From Macrothele yani (taxonomy: Eukaryota; Arthropoda; Arachnida; Araneae; Macrothelidae): a DNA stretch of 64,000 bases. The notes beneath the pieces are model-generated. The model worked only from the letters and a program-made list of their open reading frames with translations. It searched no databases and had not been told where the DNA came from. The stretch covers positions 51,231,436 to 51,295,435 of the forward strand of contig CM077016.1 in the NCBI GenBank assembly GCA_039090855.1, given 5' to 3'. Below, piece by piece: positions 61,098-64,000 of this stretch (the stretch's first letter is position 1; each line of letters starts with the position of its first letter). The translations under genes and the position numbers were made by a program.

Positions 61098-62267
61098 TAC
61101 AGGGTGATAATAAATAACCGAGACTCATATTTGTACATGAAATCATATTTTTATAAATAAGAACACAGAACCATGTTGTACATTCCGCAAGTGCATGATC
61201 TTGCTAACAAAACACATTTACATATTTTCAAAATGGCCAACTTTGGCCTCTTAACGAAATTGGAGACTACTTGCCGCACTTCTTCAGACGTGATTTTGTC
61301 TCATTGCCTAGTAAGAGCTTTCTTGAGAGACTCAAAAGTTTCTGTGTGGCTTCACACAAGCCCTGGCCTTCAACATGGTACACATTGAGTAATCCATAGG
61401 ATTTAAATCCGATGAGCATGAAGGCCATTCTGAAGATGTTATGACTTGTAGAAAATGTCCGATAGACCACTCCTGAGTCTTCCTAGCCTTGTGTGCTAGT
61501 GCCGAATCTTGCTGGATTATCCAGTCATTATTTCCCAAGTGCTTCTGAGACCAAGGAAGCACCACATTCTCCAAAAATTGTCTTTGATGCAGTTCTTGAT
61601 TAATTTTCACTCCTTTTTCAATGAAAATGAGGGGCTTGCACACACCCCATTCCAAACCATGACTAACTGGGGGCACATGAGATGTGTCGTTATTCCAGAT
61701 GGTTCAGGCAGTTCAGAGGACCATATTCTGGCATTCTGATGATTTGTTCTTCCTTCAACAGTGAAGACTTTCTTGTCTGTGAAGAGAATGTACTCCCACT
61801 GACGATTCATGGCGTAACGCAACAGTGCTCGACATCTCTGAAGCCGAGGTCCTTTATTCTTTTCTGTAAGGAACTGGGCTTTGCGAATTTTATATGGCAT
61901 TAGACCAAGGTTCTCTTTGGCAATGCGACGAACTGTTTCTCTGTTGATGCCTATCTGGTGAGCGATTTTTCTCATTGATCTCCTTTGATTCCTCTTTTTG
62001 ATGGTCTGGCAGTTCCTTGAAGTGTTCACAGTTGCCTTTCTACCTCTTCCTGGACGGTCATTTGTGTTGCCAAGTTTCTTGTACCGTTTTATGGCATCAC
62101 TGATGGTTTGTTTTGGAACTCCAAGCAACTTCACCATTTCGCATTAGCTTTATACAGCTCAATAATTGCAGTTCGCTGACAGGACATTCTGAAAGTAAAA
62201 AAGATACAGCTTAACTGGATTCAGTACATGAATATAAAGGTTTGTAGACAATGGCTAAGCAAAATTA
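61098..62267 (-). mobile_element. maT-type element, ends partly resolved
   Basis: A mariner-type terminus CAGGGTGATAATAAATAACC follows TA at 61098-61099. The partner at the right is unclear (possibly ending near 62267, where only weak similarity is seen). The transposase occupies most of the length. Confidence 0.65.
61160..62187 (-). pseudogene. maT (DD37D) transposase, frameshifted
   Basis: The ATG at 62187 opens MSCQRTAIIELYKANAK. A shift leads into MVKLLGVPKQTISDAIKRYK and the basic GRGRK block, then RRSMRKIAHQIGINRETVRR. The first Asp is in YILFTDKKVFTVEG. After GITTHLMCPQLVMVWNGV a second shift leads to VKINQELHQRQFLENVVLPW, WIIQQDSALAHKARKTQEW (second Asp) and SSDLNPMDYSM (third Asp). 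Counting gives exactly 37 residues between second and third Asp, the maT signature. The C-terminus runs on in further frames to about 61160. Two or more shifts. Confidence 0.88.
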
Positions 62268-62287
62268 CTCCCGTATAGCGATATATA

Positions 62288-63503
62288 CACTATCTACCAA
62301 CAAGTAATTGGACACCTGTGATAGCAAAGGAAAACGAAGTTCATTCACCTTCAATAGTTGGTGGAGCCTCCACGAGCGGCGATACAGCTGCGACCTCCGG
62401 GGCATACTCTCAACAAGGCGTTGTACAACGGCTAGCGGTATTTTCTTCCACTCGGCCTGGAGAAGACAGGTCAGTTCCTTCACCGATTTCAGACGGTGGG
62501 GGCACCCCTTAAGTTGACGCTCCAACTCGTCCCAGAGGTGCTCGATAGGGTTAAGGACAGGGCTCTGAGCAGGCCAGTCCATTCGATTAACCCCATTGTC
62601 ACCATATCAAACCATGGTGGACCTCGCAACATGACAGGTGGCATTGTCATCCTGAAAGTAACAAGGGTACATCCCATAAAACTGCCACAACGTAGGAAGC
62701 GCATGGTCATCCAAAATGGTGCAGTAGGTCTCGGCGTTGAGTCTACCAGGAATTGCGACCAAGGGTCCCGTGCCATACCAGGAGAAACAACCCCATAGTA
62801 TAATTCCACCGCCGCCGAACTTCACAGTTGGCACAATACATTCCGGCAGGAGGCGTTCTCCAGGCAGACGCCAAACCCAGCCATGTCATCCGAACGGTAG
62901 AGAGTGAACCTTGATTCGTCGCTCCAGAGAACCTGTTTCCACTGTTCAACGGTCCACTGTCGACGTTCAGTGCACCACGTTAGCCGAGCAACGCTATTGG
63001 ACTTGGTGATCAAAGGCTTGTGGGCGGCAGCACGTCCATGATAACCGAGCAGATGGGCTTCCTCACAGATGGCATTCATCGAAAAAACACTCCCGGATAC
63101 CTGTTGAAACTCCTCGCGGATGTGGCCCATCGATTTGGCGCGGTTCTTCCAAATTTCTCTGGCCAGCACCCGTCGGTCTCTAACTCCCAGTTTTGCGGGT
63201 CTGCCGGGTCGGGCCACATTCCGACAGTCACTTCTCATCTTCCACTTGACAATCACGTAGGCCACTGTCGATTTTGGGCACTTCAACTCGCTGGATATGT
63301 CACGTATGGAACGGCCATTTCTGTGATACCCGACGATTACACCTTTCTCGAAAACAGAGAGCTCCGAACTGCGTGGCATCATGAATGCGACTGGGTGCGT
63401 TGTTGTTTCCCACACGATATTTAACGGCGGCGGCCGTGACGTGTATCAGGACCGCAGATATCGTCGATTGCAGGGGTGCCAAATTACTTGTTGGTATATC
63501 GTG
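62288..63503 (-). mobile_element. Tc1 family G with TIRs and TA flanks
   Basis: The left end CACTATCTACCAACAAGTAA at 62288 and the right end at 63503 (read inward, CACGATATACCAACAAGTAA) match, with TA at 62286-62287 and 63504-63505. It is 1,216 bp and nearly all coding. Confidence 0.93.
62330..63382 (-). pseudogene. Tc1 (DD34E) transposase, family G, few lesions
   Basis: The start is probably the double ATG at 63382/63379 (MMPRSSELSVFEKGV), with helix-turn-helix FEKGVIVGYHRNGRSIRDIS. It is followed by RNVARPGRPAKLGVRDRRVL, EEAHLLGYHGRAAAHKPLIT and the first Asp in [19 protein letters not shown] shift near 62890 leads to [20 protein letters not shown]. The second Asp is in [17 protein letters not shown]. 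One in-frame stop (62607-62609) precedes DNGVNRMDWPAQSPVLNPIE and HLWDELERQL (Glu), 34 residues from the second Asp. A last shift alters the C-terminus after ESMPRR. Only three lesions are visible. Confidence 0.93.
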
Positions 63504-63553
63504 TATTTACTGTAGGGAATTTGAAGCTTTATCTGGGTTATTTATTGTCACCT

Positions 63554-63863
63554 TGTAGACTCCGGTTAATAGTGTCTAGAACACTTTGGCCCAATTAGGC
63601 GGCTACCCCAGTTATGCGAAGCTTTATCCCAAAGAGCTAACTTGGGATGTCCTTCAAAAATTGTCCCAAATGAACGGCTGCCCCAGTTATGCGAAGCTTT
63701 ATCCCAAAGAGCTAACTTGGGATGTCCTTCAAAAATTGTCCCAAATGAACGGCTGCCCCAGTTATGCGAAGCTTTAACCCGAAGAGCTAATTTGAGATCT
63801 TCTTCAAGAATTGTCCCAAATAAACAGCTGCCCCGATTACCCAATTAACCGGAATCTACTGTA
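63554..63863. mobile_element. small foldback MITE containing 75-bp repeats
   Basis: TAGACTCCGGTTAAT at 63555 and ATTAACCGGAATCTA at 63844 form the inverted ends. The inside has three direct 75-bp units (near 63600, 63676 and 63751) with GTTATGCGAAGCTTTATCCC. 75 is a multiple of 3, so long frames appear on both strands as 25-residue repeats. The ends are of the Tigger/pogo kind. Confidence 0.75.
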
Positions 63864-63929
63864 CCTTCCATGCATATAAGTATGAAGAATTGTTTCTTCA
63901 AAGAGATTCGTTTCTCATTGATCTGGGAG

Positions 63930-64000
63930 TAAACCAATGACGTAAGAAGCAAGCATTTCACCCTTGCCGCATCTCGAACCCGGGTCCTTAGACCATTTGG
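63930..64000 (-). mobile_element. tRNA-like SINE, cut by the window edge
   Basis: The minus strand from about 63993 contains GGACCCGGGTTCGAGATGCG, a B box. The A box would lie beyond base 64,000. A tRNA gene cannot be excluded from this fragment alone. Confidence 0.4.

Noticed and set aside
61332..61676. An independent gene overlapping the maT transposase
   Set aside because: It is the same transposase after a frameshift, carrying its second and third Asp motifs.
63586..63848. Repeat proteins encoded on both strands of the 75-bp repeats
   Set aside because: They result from a repeat length divisible by three. There is no start context, and the region is bounded by MITE ends.

Overview
The window is eukaryotic, most likely from an arthropod. 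It holds a dense, nested graveyard of transposable elements: animal Tc1/mariner DDE transposases of many lineages, LINEs of RTE and Tx1/L1 type, tRNA-derived SINEs, a Penelope-like or related reverse transcriptase, foldback/MITE elements and coding-derived minisatellites. I recognise no host protein gene, rRNA or functional tRNA gene. The arthropod assignment is an inference from the TE repertoire, not from a host marker.

Layout. 1-11,000: a truncated mariner; a Tc1-type element with about DD36E spacing that carries a SINE; a decayed reverse transcriptase split by a ~200-bp satellite array; a ~2.5-kb foldback element; a Tigger-like MITE. 11,600-22,500: SINE, Tc1 and mariner relics, a mariner-like element with ~175-bp terminal inverted repeats, and a Tc1 with an internal insert. 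22,900-28,700: 330-bp tandem repeats, a mariner, a hAT-like repeat, a 5'-truncated Tc1 and the second copy of the 13-kb Tc1. 30,160-33,600: a mariner whose transposase gene is split by 32 tandem 70-bp copies of its own coding sequence. 33,600-41,150: SINEs, an internally deleted RTE LINE, and a near full-length RTE in the opposite orientation, itself carrying a Tc1.

41,263-49,869: a Tc1 split by a 7.35-kb Tx1/L1-like LINE flanked by a 13-bp target duplication. The uninterrupted site is visible in a sister Tc1 copy at 26,219-26,244. 50,150-57,000: hAT-like repeat, Tc1, mariner, Tc1, mariner. 58,150-60,040: a mariner relic split by twelve ~94-bp units copied from its own N-terminal coding region. 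61,100-64,000: a maT-type (DD37D) element, a Tc1 with TIRs, a small foldback MITE with 75-bp repeats, and a SINE fragment.

Almost every transposase is broken by frameshifts, stops or insertions. The best preserved reading frame is LINE ORF1 (41,599-43,419). The most unusual theme is that at least two mariner genes have become the birthplace of tandem satellites built from their own codons.
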